Counted from the stretch's first letter, positions 7,166 to 16,651 are shown. The stretch is 64,000 bases of DNA from Xanthomonas codiaei (GCF_002939785.1 NZ_MDEC01000014.1:62806-126805), one strand, 5' to 3'. A program made the numbers and translations. Notes: a model not told the origin generated them from the sequence alone.

Positions 7166-8885
7166 ACTCCCGGCCGTTCCGCAGCTCGTCGTGCGTGCGG
7201 AACGCTTGGCGGATATGCTCGCGCAGTTCGTCGTCGTTCCAGGGCTTGGTCAGGAAGCGGTAGATCGCGCCGCGGTTGATCGCCTCGGTGACGGTGGCCA
7301 GATCGGTGTAGCCGGACAGGACCAGGCGCACGGTGTCGGGGTAGAGCATCTTGACCCGGCCCAGGAACTCAGTACCGCTCATGTCGCTCATGCGCTGGTC
7401 CGACAGGATCACCTGCACATCGTTGGTGGCCAGCAGGTCGAAGGCGTCGCGCACGTTGCCGGCAGCCAGGATGCGGTAGCCATCGCGGCGGAACAGGCGC
7501 ACCAGCGAGCGCAGCACGTTTTCCTCGTCGTCCAGCAGCAGCAGGGTGCGGTCGGGGCGGCTTTCCGCGAACGATTCCGGGCGCAGGTAGCGCCGGCGCA
7601 GCGCCATGCCGGCCGACTCGGCCGACATCGGCTCGCCGAACAGGTAGCCCTGGAAGATGTCGCAGTCGTTGCGGCGCAAAAAGCCCAGCTGTGCCTGCGA
7701 TTCCACGCCATTGGCGATCACCGTCATGCCCAGCTGGTGGCCCATGGCGATGATGGCGCGCGCGATCGCCGCTTCGCGGCTGCCGGCCGGTGCGCTCTTG
7801 ATGAAGCTGCGGTCGATCTTCAACCGGTCCACCGGGTAGCGCACCAGCGCGCTGAGACTGGAGTCGCCGGTGCCGAAGTTGTCCAGGCTCAGGCTGATGC
7901 CTTCGTTGCGCAGGTTGGCCATCGTCTCGTGGACGAAGTTGACGTTGTTGGTCAACGCGCTCTCGTTGATCTCCAGGGTCACGAACTGCGCGGGCACGCC
8001 TGCGGTCTGAAGCATCGCCATCACTTCGTTGAAGAAGCCCGGGCGCAGCAGCTGCAGCGTGGAAACGTTCACCGCAATGCTGAAATCGTCGAAACCCTGG
8101 TCGCGCCATAGCCGCGCCTGGCGCACCGCGTTCTGCAGCACCCATTCGCCGATCTGCACGATCACGCCCAGGCGTTCGGCGGTGCGCATGAAGCGCTCGG
8201 GCACCAGCATGCCCAGGGTCGGCGACTGCCAGCGCAGCAGCGCCTCCATGCCGACGATGCGGCCGTCGCGGGCGCTGACCAGCGGTTGATAGCGCAGCCG
8301 CAGCTCGCCATGCGGAATCGCATCGACGATCTGCCGCGCAATGATGCTTTCGCTATGCGCGTTGGTGGCCGAGTTGCGCGTGTACAGCCGCACCGTGTTG
8401 CCGCCTTCGCGCGCGGCCTGGTAGCTGGCTTCCTCGGCGTAGTCGAGCAGGGTAGACAGCGAGGTGGAGTGCTCCGGACACAGGCTGATGCCGACCTTGC
8501 CGGTCATGAATAGCGTGTACGGCAGCACCGACAGCGGCAGTTCCAGCTGCTGGCGGATCTCCTCGGCAAAATCCTCCGGCAACGGCGTGTCGTCGCGGCG
8601 TACCGCCACGATGACCATCTCGTCGCTGCCGTGCCGCCACAGCTTGCCACGGGTACCGAGAAATTCCTGCAGCCGGCGCGCGGCCAGGGTCAGCGCCTGA
8701 TCGCCGACCTCGCCACTCATGTTCTCGTTGATCGAGGCGAAATGGTCGATATCGACGTGGAAGATCATCAATGGCTGGCCGCCGGAGGCGGCTGCGTCGA
8801 CCAGGTGCAGCAGTTCGGGATTGCCTGCGCCCAGGCGTGTCGGCTTGACGATTTCCAGTCCGGGCGGGATTACAGGGCTCCACAT
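7164..8885 (-). CDS. ravR: GGDEF-EAL-receiver cyclic-di-GMP response regulator (RavR-like)
   Basis: This 573-residue protein has an N-terminal GGDEF-type domain (about 1-170), an EAL domain (about 190-425) and a C-terminal receiver (about 450-570: LLLLDDEENVLRSL, phospho-acceptor region VILSDQRMSDMSG, lysine in FLTKPW). The GGDEF signature is degenerate (HGSDEM), so cyclase activity is unlikely. In the EAL domain, MEALLRW and KIDRSF are intact. However, the usual DDFGTGYSSL is DNFGTGDSSL and the usual AEGVE is ANGVE, so phosphodiesterase activity may be altered. The domain order matches RavR, a regulator of virulence factors in Xanthomonas. It starts three bases after ravS, pointing to one operon. 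Confidence 0.65.
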   Translation of the reverse strand: MWSPVIPPGLEIVKPTRLGAGNPELLHLVDAAASGGQPLMIFHVDIDHFASINENMSGEVGDQALTLAARRLQEFLGTRGKLWRHGSDEMVIVAVRRDDTPLPEDFAEEIRQQLELPLSVLPYTLFMTGKVGISLCPEHSTSLSTLLDYAEEASYQAAREGGNTVRLYTRNSATNAHSESIIARQIVDAIPHGELRLRYQPLVSARDGRIVGMEALLRWQSPTLGMLVPERFMRTAERLGVIVQIGEWVLQNAVRQARLWRDQGFDDFSIAVNVSTLQLLRPGFFNEVMAMLQTAGVPAQFVTLEINESALTNNVNFVHETMANLRNEGISLSLDNFGTGDSSLSALVRYPVDRLKIDRSFIKSAPAGSREAAIARAIIAMGHQLGMTVIANGVESQAQLGFLRRNDCDIFQGYLFGEPMSAESAGMALRRRYLRPESFAESRPDRTLLLLDDEENVLRSLVRLFRRDGYRILAAGNVRDAFDLLATNDVQVILSDQRMSDMSGTEFLGRVKMLYPDTVRLVLSGYTDLATVTEAINRGAIYRFLTKPWNDDELREHIRQAFRTHDELRNGRE

Positions 8886-8888
8886 GAC

Positions 8889-10982
8889 TCAACGTCCACC
8901 ATCTTCGTGGACGGACTCGCCGGCCGGGTGATAGGGCAGGCGCAACGTCACGCGCGTGCCTGCTCCGGGAGCCGATTCTATCGCGAGCACGCCACCGACG
9001 GTTTGCGCACGCTCACGCATCACGATCAGCCCCAGTCCACGCGGACCTTCGGGCTCGAATCCATCGCCGTCGTCGCTGACTTCCAGGCTGAAGCTGGTGC
9101 CATCGATCGAGTGCAGACGCATGCGCACTTCGCCTGCACAGGCATGCCGCAACGCATTGGTCAGGCTTTCCTGCGCGATGCGGAAGCAGGCCTGCTCGAT
9201 TTCGTTGCCGGGGCGCACGTCCAGCGGCTGTATATCCAGTTCCAGCCGGACCTGCGAGGCGCGGAACAGCATCGACGCCTGCCAGCGCAAGGCCGCTTCC
9301 AGGCCCAGCGCATCCAGCTGCGGCGGACGCAGCAGCATCGACAGGTTGCGCAGCTTGGTCACCGTGCTGTCGGCCAGCGACACCACTTCAAGCAGATCCT
9401 CGCGGCGCGCCTGCGGATCGGCTTCATCCAGCGCCGCATGCGCCGACAGCTTCATCGCGGTGATCGCCTGGCCGATGTCGTCGTGCAGATCGCGCGAGAT
9501 GGCGCGGCGCTCGTCTTCCTGCAGCGAGAACAACCGCTTGGCCATCGCCTGCAGCTCGGCGTTGCTTTCGGCCAACGCATCGCGCATGCGCTCGGGTTCG
9601 CTCAGGTCGCGTACCACCAGCAACTTGCAGCTGCGCCCGCCATAGCGGATATCGCCGGCCGACAAGCCTGCGTAGAAGGTGCTGCCATCGCGGCGACGCA
9701 TCGCCCGTGCGCTGGAGACCGGTTCGTTGCGGTCGCTGCCGGCGCGCAGATAGTCGCGCACCATGGGCAGGTCGGTGTCGCTGACCAGGGTCTGCAGCGG
9801 TTCGCCCAGGATGGTTTCGCCCTGGAAGCCGAACTGGGTGGAGCCGGCCGCATTGGCGTACATCACGTGCTCGTCGGCCAGGATCAGCACGCCATCCGGC
9901 AGCACCCGCACCAGTTCCCGGAATTGTTCCTCGCGCTCGCGCAGCAGGCGCCGCGACTGTTCGCGTTCGCTCACGTCCTGCAGGGTGCCGTGCACATGGC
10001 GGGCGCCGCCGGGCAGGGTCACGCTCTCGGCGCGCAGGTGCACCGTGCGCGGCTGCGAATCGCCGCCGGTCAGCGGCAGCAGCACGTCGATCTGCACTTC
10101 GCCGCCGGTGCACATGTCTTCGATCATGCGTTCGATCCGCGCCTGGGTCGCGCTATCGGACGCGGTCAGCAGCTCTTCCAGTCGATGTTCGCGGCGGTGC
10201 ATCGGCACGCTACGCCCCAGGATGCGATAGACCGCCGACGAGTAGCGGCCGAGGCCGGTGGCCCGATCCAGTTGCCAGGAGCCCAGACGCGCGATGCCTT
10301 GCGCTTCTTCCAGGCGTTCCAGTGCCTCGTCGCGCAGGTGCTGCGCCTGCCGCTCTTCGCTGCGGTCCACCGTGACCACCAGGCGGGCAGGGCCGCTGGC
10401 CAGGTGCAGCTGATTGCTGCGGACTTCGACATGCCGCAGGCCACTGCGGGTCAGCAGGTCTTCGTTGAGCACGCAGGTGGTGTCGCCTTTGCCACGGATC
10501 TGGGTGATGATTTCTTCCAGCCGGTCGCCATCGGCATTGGGCCAGATCGCCTGTAGCGTCTGCTGCAGGAATTCATCGCGTTCCCAGCCGAAGAATTCCA
10601 GCGCCGCCGGGTTGGCATCCAGGATGCGCATGCTGGCCAGGTCGTAGATGAAGGCCGGGCTGGGCAGCGCCAGGAACTTGGCCTTCAGCAGTGCCTCGGA
10701 CTGCGCCAGTTGCGCATGTTCGTCCACGATCAAGGCCACGAAACGCCGCAGCACCAGGTGGATCACGATGCTGGACAGCAGCAGGAAGCTGGCGTCCGAC
10801 CAGCGTTCCGGCGTGGCGGCGCCGGCCAGGTTGAGCAGGCGGTTGCCAAGCAGCAGCCAGAGCACGCCGATCAGCAGGTAGAGGCCGGTCAGCGTCCACA
10901 GGCCTTGCTGCAGGCGCTCGGCCAGGCGAAGTCGGGACACCGGAGGGGACGAGAATACGGGCGCGGCGGCAGGTTGGTGCAT
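8889..10982 (-). CDS. ravS: Membrane PAS-domain sensor histidine kinase (RavS-like)
   Basis: The start ATG 10982 (MHQPAAAPVF) gives 697 residues; the longer frame begins at a TTG and is less likely. Two membrane helices (LWTLTGLYLLIGVLWLLLG and ASFLLLSSIVIHLVL) sit near the N-terminus. At least two PAS domains follow (LPSPAFIYDLASMRILDAN; LVRVLPDGVLILADEHVMYAN) with a further PAS/PAC-like segment between them. The dimerisation domain is of the NarL-partner type (RAISRDLHDDIGQAIT, histidine near 499), with an N-box (AQESLTNALRHA) and G-box (VSDDGDGF). Its kinase class and the adjacent receiver gene fit the RavS/RavR pair. Confidence 0.65.
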   Translation of the reverse strand: MHQPAAAPVFSSPPVSRLRLAERLQQGLWTLTGLYLLIGVLWLLLGNRLLNLAGAATPERWSDASFLLLSSIVIHLVLRRFVALIVDEHAQLAQSEALLKAKFLALPSPAFIYDLASMRILDANPAALEFFGWERDEFLQQTLQAIWPNADGDRLEEIITQIRGKGDTTCVLNEDLLTRSGLRHVEVRSNQLHLASGPARLVVTVDRSEERQAQHLRDEALERLEEAQGIARLGSWQLDRATGLGRYSSAVYRILGRSVPMHRREHRLEELLTASDSATQARIERMIEDMCTGGEVQIDVLLPLTGGDSQPRTVHLRAESVTLPGGARHVHGTLQDVSEREQSRRLLREREEQFRELVRVLPDGVLILADEHVMYANAAGSTQFGFQGETILGEPLQTLVSDTDLPMVRDYLRAGSDRNEPVSSARAMRRRDGSTFYAGLSAGDIRYGGRSCKLLVVRDLSEPERMRDALAESNAELQAMAKRLFSLQEDERRAISRDLHDDIGQAITAMKLSAHAALDEADPQARREDLLEVVSLADSTVTKLRNLSMLLRPPQLDALGLEAALRWQASMLFRASQVRLELDIQPLDVRPGNEIEQACFRIAQESLTNALRHACAGEVRMRLHSIDGTSFSLEVSDDGDGFEPEGPRGLGLIVMRERAQTVGGVLAIESAPGAGTRVTLRLPYHPAGESVHEDGGR

Positions 10983-11141
10983 GGGTCCGCGAACGACCTC
11001 AGGAGCTGGGCGATGCGGCCATCTTAGCCGCAACTGCGCCCGGTTCGGTCGCGCCCGAAACAGGTCCCTCAACTAATCCGCCGAGCGGCCGTTATCCATT
11101 GCGACTCCGAGCCAGGGGTCGATCCTTCGGAGTGTTCCAGA

Positions 11142-13928
11142 GTGGACTCAGGCGTCATTGCAAGCATGCTGCAGCACCCGCTGACCTCAGCGGTGGTGCT
11201 GTTGGATGCGCATGGCCAGCCCCTGGCGGCCAATCGTGTTGCGCAGTCCCTCGGGCTGCCGGCAACCCTCGGCGCATACGCCGAGGTACTGGAGAGCAGT
11301 CGGGCCCAGGTGGCCGATAGCGGCGGCATGACCGCCTGCGTGCTGCCCGGCACCGCTGGCGGACGGCTGGAAGGCTGGCTGCGTGCGGTCTGCGACGAGC
11401 ACGGCCAGGTGATGGCCTTCACCTTGAGCATTCCCGAGCCGGTGGGCGCCGATGGCACCAGCCGCTGGGAAATGGGACTGGACAGTGCCGACCACGGATT
11501 GTGGGACTGGGACATCCCGGCCGACGTGGTGTACCGCTCCGAACGCTGGACCCGCATGCTCGGCTATTCCGAGCAGCCGCTGCCGAACAACCTCACCGCG
11601 CTTTCCGGTCTGATCCATCCCGACGACCACGCGCATGTCAGTGCCGCGGTGCAGGCGCATCTGGATGGCCGCACAGATACCTATGTGGCCGAATTCCGCC
11701 TGCGCCAGCACGATGGCCAGTGGCGCTGGATCCTGGATCGCGGCCGCGTGGTTTCGCGCACCGCCGATGGCCGCCCGTTGCGCATGGTCGGCACGCATAC
11801 CGATGTGCATCACCAGAAATTGCTCGAGCAGCAGCTGCGCGAGCAGCAGGCCCAGCTCGAAGAAGCGCAGCGGATCGCCAGCATGGGCAGCTGGAGCTGG
11901 GACTCGCTGAAGGACCAGCTCTGGGTTTCGCAGGATTTCCTGCAGCAGCTCGGCATGACCCAGCTGCGCCTGCAGGGTATCCGCGACCTGCTGCGTCTGC
12001 TCGCCCGGCCGTCGGTTGCGCAGTTGCGCAGCGCCTGGCGCAAGATCAAGCACGAAGGCCTGCCGGTCCATTTCGAGCTGGAGGTCAACGGCCAGCTCGG
12101 CGTCAATCCGCATCACCTGCGGGTGTGGGCGCAGCCGGTCTTCGATGGCGACGGCAGCATGGTGCGTGTCCTGGGCCAGCTGCAGAACGTCACCGAACAA
12201 CGCCAGACCGACGCCCTGATCCGCTGGCGCACCGAATTGCTCAACCGCGTGTCCGCGCTGGGCAAGATCGGCGGCTGCGAGATCGAGGTCGACACCCGCC
12301 GCATGCAGTGGACCGAGGAGTGCTACCGCATCCACGGCCTGCGCAAGGAAAACATCACCCTGGAGCAGGCGCTGGCGCTGTACACCCAGGATTCGCGCGA
12401 TGCCTTCGAAGCGGCGCTGCTGCGCATCTCCGATGGCGGCCTGCCCGAGCAACTGGAGCTGTGCTTCTATCGCAATTCCGGCCAGCGCATCTGGGTGCAG
12501 GTCCTCATCGAACTGGACCGCCGCGAAGGCCTGCCGCCGCGCTTCGTGGCCCTGTTCCGCGATGTCACCCGCGAGCGCGAGGCCAACGAACGCATTGAGC
12601 TGCTGGCGCATTACGACCGCCTGACCGGCCTGCCGAACCGCTTCCTGCTGCGCGAGCAGGCAGAAAACGCCATCCGTGAGGCGCACGAGCGCGGCCAGGT
12701 GATGGCCATGCTGCTGATCGATCTGGATGGCTTCAAGAGCATCAACGACTCGTTCGGTCATGCCACCGGCGACAACCTGCTCAAGCTCGCCTCCGCGCGC
12801 CTGCATCAGCACCTGCGCAACAGCGACCTGTTCGGTCGCTTCAGCGACGACGAATTCATCGTACTGCTGCGCGACCTGTCCGAGCCGGAAGATGCCGGCC
12901 ATGTGGCGCGCAAGCTGATCAGCGCGCTGGGCGAACCGCTGCGCAAGGACCACGTCACCCTCAAGCTCGGCGCCAGCATCGGCATCGCGCTGCAAGGGGA
13001 AGGCCTGTCGGACTTCGATAGCCTGCTGCGCGCCGCCGACGCGGCGATGTACGCGGCCAAGGAATCCGGCCGCAACACCTTCCATTACTACAGCCAGGAC
13101 GTGCTGCTGCGTGCGCAGCGCCGCCTGGAGCTCGAGCATGCGCTGCAGGGCGCACTCGAGCGCGAAGAGTTCACCCTGGTCTACCAGCCGCTGGTCAACA
13201 CCGTGGGCGATTCCTCCCCGGCAATCGAGGCGCTGATGCGCTGGAATCGCCCCGGCCATGGCCCGTGCAGTCCGGCCGAATTCATCCCTATCGCCGAAGA
13301 ATGCGGCGAGATCGTGCGCCTGGGCGAGTGGGTCATCGGCGAAGCCTGCCGCCAGGCGGTGGTCTGGGATCGCGCCGGACTCAATTTCAGCCGCATCGCG
13401 GTCAATGTGTCGGCCGTGCAGCTGCGCGAGCGCGGCTTTGCCGAGCGCGTGCTGGAGATCTGCCGCGACAACAGCTGGTCGCCGTCGCGGCTGGAGCTAG
13501 AGCTGACCGAATCGGCCCTGATCCGCGATTCGGACTCGCTGCGCCGTTGCTTCGAACTGTTCGAACAGAATGGCGTGCTGCTGGCGGTGGACGACTTCGG
13601 TACCGGCTTCTCCAACCTGCATTACCTCAACCGTTTCCCGGTGCAGCGCCTGAAGATCGACCGCAGCTTCGTACAGGGCATGCTCGACGACGCCAACACC
13701 GCCGAAGTTACCCAGGCCATCGTGCATCTGGGCCACGCGCTGGGCATGCAGGTGGTTGCCGAGGGCGTTGAGACGGTGCAGGAAGATGCCTTGCTACGCC
13801 AGCAGGGCTGCGATGAGATCCAGGGCTACTTCTACTCACGCCCGCTGTCGCCGCGCGACATGGCGCAGTGGCTGCGCGAGGCCGAAGCCGGCATGCGCCT
13901 GGGCGCGCGGCTGGTGATTGCCAGCTGA
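11142..13928 (+). CDS. PAS-GGDEF-EAL protein, probable cyclic-di-GMP phosphodiesterase
   Basis: This is a 928-residue soluble signalling protein. Two or three PAS/PAC segments occupy residues about 1-480 (WDWDIPADVVYRSERWTRMLGY; FRLRQHDGQWRWILDRGRVV). A GGDEF domain follows with the signature changed to SDDEF (near residue 567), predicting loss of cyclase activity. The EAL domain (about 670-915) is complete: IEALMRW near 695, NVSAVQL, LELTESAL, VDDFGTGFSNL, KIDRSF and VVAEGVET. The likely role is cyclic-di-GMP breakdown. The GTG start at 11142 has GGAG nine bases upstream; ATG 11166 is an alternative. It is divergent from ravS, so the two may be co-regulated. Confidence 0.85.
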   Translation: MDSGVIASMLQHPLTSAVVLLDAHGQPLAANRVAQSLGLPATLGAYAEVLESSRAQVADSGGMTACVLPGTAGGRLEGWLRAVCDEHGQVMAFTLSIPEPVGADGTSRWEMGLDSADHGLWDWDIPADVVYRSERWTRMLGYSEQPLPNNLTALSGLIHPDDHAHVSAAVQAHLDGRTDTYVAEFRLRQHDGQWRWILDRGRVVSRTADGRPLRMVGTHTDVHHQKLLEQQLREQQAQLEEAQRIASMGSWSWDSLKDQLWVSQDFLQQLGMTQLRLQGIRDLLRLLARPSVAQLRSAWRKIKHEGLPVHFELEVNGQLGVNPHHLRVWAQPVFDGDGSMVRVLGQLQNVTEQRQTDALIRWRTELLNRVSALGKIGGCEIEVDTRRMQWTEECYRIHGLRKENITLEQALALYTQDSRDAFEAALLRISDGGLPEQLELCFYRNSGQRIWVQVLIELDRREGLPPRFVALFRDVTREREANERIELLAHYDRLTGLPNRFLLREQAENAIREAHERGQVMAMLLIDLDGFKSINDSFGHATGDNLLKLASARLHQHLRNSDLFGRFSDDEFIVLLRDLSEPEDAGHVARKLISALGEPLRKDHVTLKLGASIGIALQGEGLSDFDSLLRAADAAMYAAKESGRNTFHYYSQDVLLRAQRRLELEHALQGALEREEFTLVYQPLVNTVGDSSPAIEALMRWNRPGHGPCSPAEFIPIAEECGEIVRLGEWVIGEACRQAVVWDRAGLNFSRIAVNVSAVQLRERGFAERVLEICRDNSWSPSRLELELTESALIRDSDSLRRCFELFEQNGVLLAVDDFGTGFSNLHYLNRFPVQRLKIDRSFVQGMLDDANTAEVTQAIVHLGHALGMQVVAEGVETVQEDALLRQQGCDEIQGYFYSRPLSPRDMAQWLREAEAGMRLGARLVIAS

Positions 13929-13929
13929 G

Positions 13930-14744
13930 ACCATAGTTTGGCTCGATAGCGCGACGAGAAACGAGGGCGGTTGTCCCGTGGCTGCATGGATGACTGCCGG
14001 CGTGGCCGTGCCACGCGGCAAGCACCGACTGATGCAGTTTGATCGATCGACATCGTGCCGGTCCTGTTCCGGTTCGAACGACAGTTCGCGTCTCCAGAGC
14101 AGCGGTGTGCGCTCTCGCCGTTGTCAGGGAAGAAAAGCGACAGATAGCCAGCCGCAATCGCGCGGTCGCGAAGTCTCAAGCCAACTCCTTCTGCTGTCAC
14201 CACGGGGACCTCGTTCACCGTGCCTTGCGGGTTGACCTGCATTTCCCAGGCAAGGCGGCCGCGCCACGCAACCGGCGGGATCGCTGCATCATGGTTCGGG
14301 CGGCCAACGACATACGGGGTTCCCGGATCGTTCGACAGTGGCGAGTCTGCCAGCCTGGCATGGACCTGCAGCGTCTGTTCCCCGCTGCGTCCATCTCCTG
14401 TGCTTGCGCGAAACCTCCACAGGCCGGGCTTGCCTCCCTGGCCCGGATCGGCACCGTAGCAGTGCTTGATGCCACGGTAGTCGGGGTACCGACGGCTCGA
14501 CACTTCCTGCCCGGAGCATCGAACGCCTGCACTACCAATGCGCCTACGTCGGTCTCGGCGAGATCGGTCGCGACACACACCTGGTGAGTGTGTCGACCAT
14601 CGGTCAAAAACTGGATGGTTTGCTGGCGGGCAATCGAATGAGGTGGCCGGGCTTCCCAGAGAATTCAAGATACACCCCGTCACCTGCCGCATTGGCCTAG
14701 CGAGAGAGCGCTGCCGCAAGCAACGCCAGGCAATTGGTTTTCAT
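13930..14744 (-). pseudogene. Decayed gene for a secreted protein of unknown function
   Basis: Minus-strand reading from ATG 14744 gives a signal-peptide-like start (MKTNCLALLAAALS) that hits an in-frame TAG at 14699-14697, then continues ANAAGDGVYLEFSGKPGH. Coding-like sequence then moves between frames. A segment with TDGRHTHQVCVATDLAETD runs to about 14520. A long one (about 14520-14115) has YPDYRGIKHCYGADPGQGG, LQVHARLADSPLSNDPGTP and WRGRLAWEMQVN. The last part has LLWRRELSFEPEQDRHD. One nonsense and about three frameshifts are needed to join them, while third positions stay G/C-rich as in real genes here. I do not recognise the family. The 3' limit is approximate. Confidence 0.5.
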
Positions 14745-15032
14745 GGCGTCCAGCGCTCAATCCGAAGAAGACAGCATGCCGATCGCGCTGGTTGGCGACA
14801 GGCTCGGGAGGCGAGATGGATGGTAGCGGTCCTGACCAGACCTGACACAGCCGCAGCCGGTGCAAGCGAGTCTCGGGCCGGGCAGGGTGTCCAGGGAGCG
14901 TACGCAAGGAGCGTACGCACGGCATTGGCGATGCCGGGGGGAGCGGAAGAAGCGGACGGCTCAGGAGCCTGGGATCGGGCAGTCCAACAACACGGCCGGG
15001 CGCCTGCCGAGGCACGCCCCGCCGGTCTGGCA

Positions 15033-15320
15033 TCAGCGCTCGGAGGCGCTGACCGCGTCGCCGTCCAGGCCCAGATCCCAGGCCGCCGTGGCGAACAGCA
15101 GCTCGTCTTCGCTGCAGTCGCGGCGCGGATTGATCATTGCCTTGACTTCCGCGCGGGCGGCAAGCTCCAGCCGTTCCAGCGCGGCCGGCAGCCGTACGCG
15201 CCGCAACACGGGCCGGGCCGCGTCGCTGAGCGCAATGCGCTCGGCATGCGCGGCAGCCAATGCGGCGGACTGCAGCGCATCGGTGGGAACAGTGTCGATG
15301 GTCGGGGCGAGCAGCGTCAT
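15033..15320 (-). CDS. Small protein of unknown function downstream of the chemoreceptor gene
   Basis: This 95-residue protein starts at ATG 15320 (MTLLAPTIDTVP). It is Ala/Leu-rich and probably mostly helical (TDALQSAALAAAHAERIALSD), with a middle segment RRVRLPAALERLELAARAEV and an acidic C-terminal part (CSEDELLFATAAWDLGLDGD). It has no signal peptide, membrane segment or metal motif. It lies 85 bases after the chemoreceptor gene on the same strand, so it may share the sigma-28 transcript and have some tie to motility. I do not recognise a domain. Confidence 0.6.
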   Translation of the reverse strand: MTLLAPTIDTVPTDALQSAALAAAHAERIALSDAARPVLRRVRLPAALERLELAARAEVKAMINPRRDCSEDELLFATAAWDLGLDGDAVSASER

Positions 15321-15405
15321 GACGAAACACCAGGTCGGTACGGAACGACAAATCCCCGGAGGACCGGGGAATGTCGGGATCAGGGGATGCGGGTCGGCAT
15401 CGGTC

Positions 15406-16596
15406 TCAGAACAGCTCGACCGTACCGGCACCCATGCCCTGCTGCGCCACCGGCTTGTGCGGCGGGCGTTCCCACTCCACGCGCATGTCGCGCAGGCGGT
15501 TGGACACCTTGGCCAGCGCGGCGACCAGGTCGCTGTCGTACACGCCGCCATTGCGATGCAGCAGTTCCTGCAGCGCCACCGCCTCACGGTTGATCGCGGT
15601 GAGGCGATCGAGGTGGGTGTGGATGCCGCTCAGCGTCTGGGTGGCGATGTCCTCGAACTGCAGGGCACGCACCGCTTCGGCCACGCTGCCGTCGATGGCA
15701 CGGGCGCATTCGGAAATTTCGCGCATGCCATCGCCCAACGAGGCATTGATCTGGGCGACGTTCTCCAGCATGGCGGCCGATTCGTGGCGGGCTTCGCGGG
15801 AGCGGTCCATGTGGCGCGAGGCCAGTTGCGAGACCGTTTCACGCACCTTGGCGATCGATTCCTTGGAGCTGTGTGCCAGCTTGCGGATCTGCTCGTTGAA
15901 GGTGGTGGAGCGTTCGGACAGGTTGCGCACTTCGTCGGCGACCACCGCGAAACCGCGACCGGCTTCACCGGCACGCGCAGCTTCGATGGCGGCGTTCAGT
16001 GCCAGCAGGTTGGTCTGGTCGGCGATCGACTTGACGTCTTCCAGCAGCGCGAAGATGCCATCCAGGTGCTGGGCCATCTCATCGATGTGATGCACCGTGG
16101 TATTGCTCTGGCCGCTCACCTGTTCCAGCGCTTCCACCAGTTGCTCCATGCGGGAGCTGGCGTGCTGGGCGAAGCGGGCGACGTCGACGCCGGCGCTGCC
16201 GTCGTCACCGGCACGGTCGACGATACGGGCCAGCGCCTGGCTCTGCTGGCGCGACTTGCGGTTCATCGCTTCGAAGCTGCCACCCAGGCCGGACACGGCC
16301 TGGCGGATCAGTTCGCGGGCACGCTCGACTTCCGAGCGCGAACCGTCGACTTCGTTGCTGACGAACGTACGCAGTTCGTTGAGCAGCTGGTCCTGCTCGC
16401 GCAGGATGCGGGCCTGGTCCGGGTTGGGCCGGAACTGGGAGTACGTCACCCAGGCAGCGAAACCCAACCAACTGAGGGTCATGGTCGCCAGGATCGCCCA
16501 GCGCACCGAAGCGGGCCAGTCGAATCCGACAGCGAAGGGAAACAGCAAGGTCAGAGCCAAAGGGGCGGCCAGACGGATGAGTGGACGTGAATACAT
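15406..16596 (-). CDS. Methyl-accepting chemotaxis protein without a periplasmic sensor domain
   Basis: The protein is 396 residues from ATG 16596 ([12 protein letters not shown]). Two closely spaced hydrophobic helices (about 7-25 and 33-55) are joined by only a few residues, so there is no periplasmic ligand domain. The cytoplasmic part has the signalling hairpin tip ([18 protein letters not shown], then [13 protein letters not shown]) that contacts CheA/CheW. No CheR-binding pentapeptide is present at the C-terminus (VELF). A frame start at 16665 is possible, but the sigma-28-like promoter at 16625-16651 lies inside that extension, favouring 16596. Confidence 0.9.
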   Translation of the reverse strand: MYSRPLIRLAAPLALTLLFPFAVGFDWPASVRWAILATMTLSWLGFAAWVTYSQFRPNPDQARILREQDQLLNELRTFVSNEVDGSRSEVERARELIRQAVSGLGGSFEAMNRKSRQQSQALARIVDRAGDDGSAGVDVARFAQHASSRMEQLVEALEQVSGQSNTTVHHIDEMAQHLDGIFALLEDVKSIADQTNLLALNAAIEAARAGEAGRGFAVVADEVRNLSERSTTFNEQIRKLAHSSKESIAKVRETVSQLASRHMDRSREARHESAAMLENVAQINASLGDGMREISECARAIDGSVAEAVRALQFEDIATQTLSGIHTHLDRLTAINREAVALQELLHRNGGVYDSDLVAALAKVSNRLRDMRVEWERPPHKPVAQQGMGAGTVELF

Positions 16597-16624
16597 GGGC
16601 GTTCTCGGCAGAGTCACGGTTGCT

Positions 16625-16651
16625 GTATCGGCACTACCCCCGTGGTCTTTA
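16625..16651 (-). promoter_or_regulatory. Sigma-28 (FliA) promoter for the chemoreceptor gene
   Basis: On the minus strand TAAAGACC (16651-16644) is followed after exactly 11 bases by GCCGATAC (16632-16625). This keeps the core TAAA-N15-GCCGATA intact. The expected start point near 16617 leaves a leader of about 20 bases before ATG 16596. Chemoreceptor genes are typical FliA targets. Confidence 0.65.

Noticed and set aside
11187..13259. Open frame of 690 codons antisense to the PAS-GGDEF-EAL gene
   Set aside because: It is a mirror of a G+C-rich gene with complete catalytic motifs; its product is Gln/His/Arg-rich with no family signature.
14067..14087. GGTTCGAAC, resembling a tRNA T-loop
   Set aside because: No acceptor stem, anticodon arm or D-arm around it; it is part of the decayed gene (LSFEPE reading on minus).
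14860..16590. 576-codon plus-strand frame across the chemoreceptor
   Set aside because: Antisense to the receptor signalling hairpin; composition typical of a shadow.
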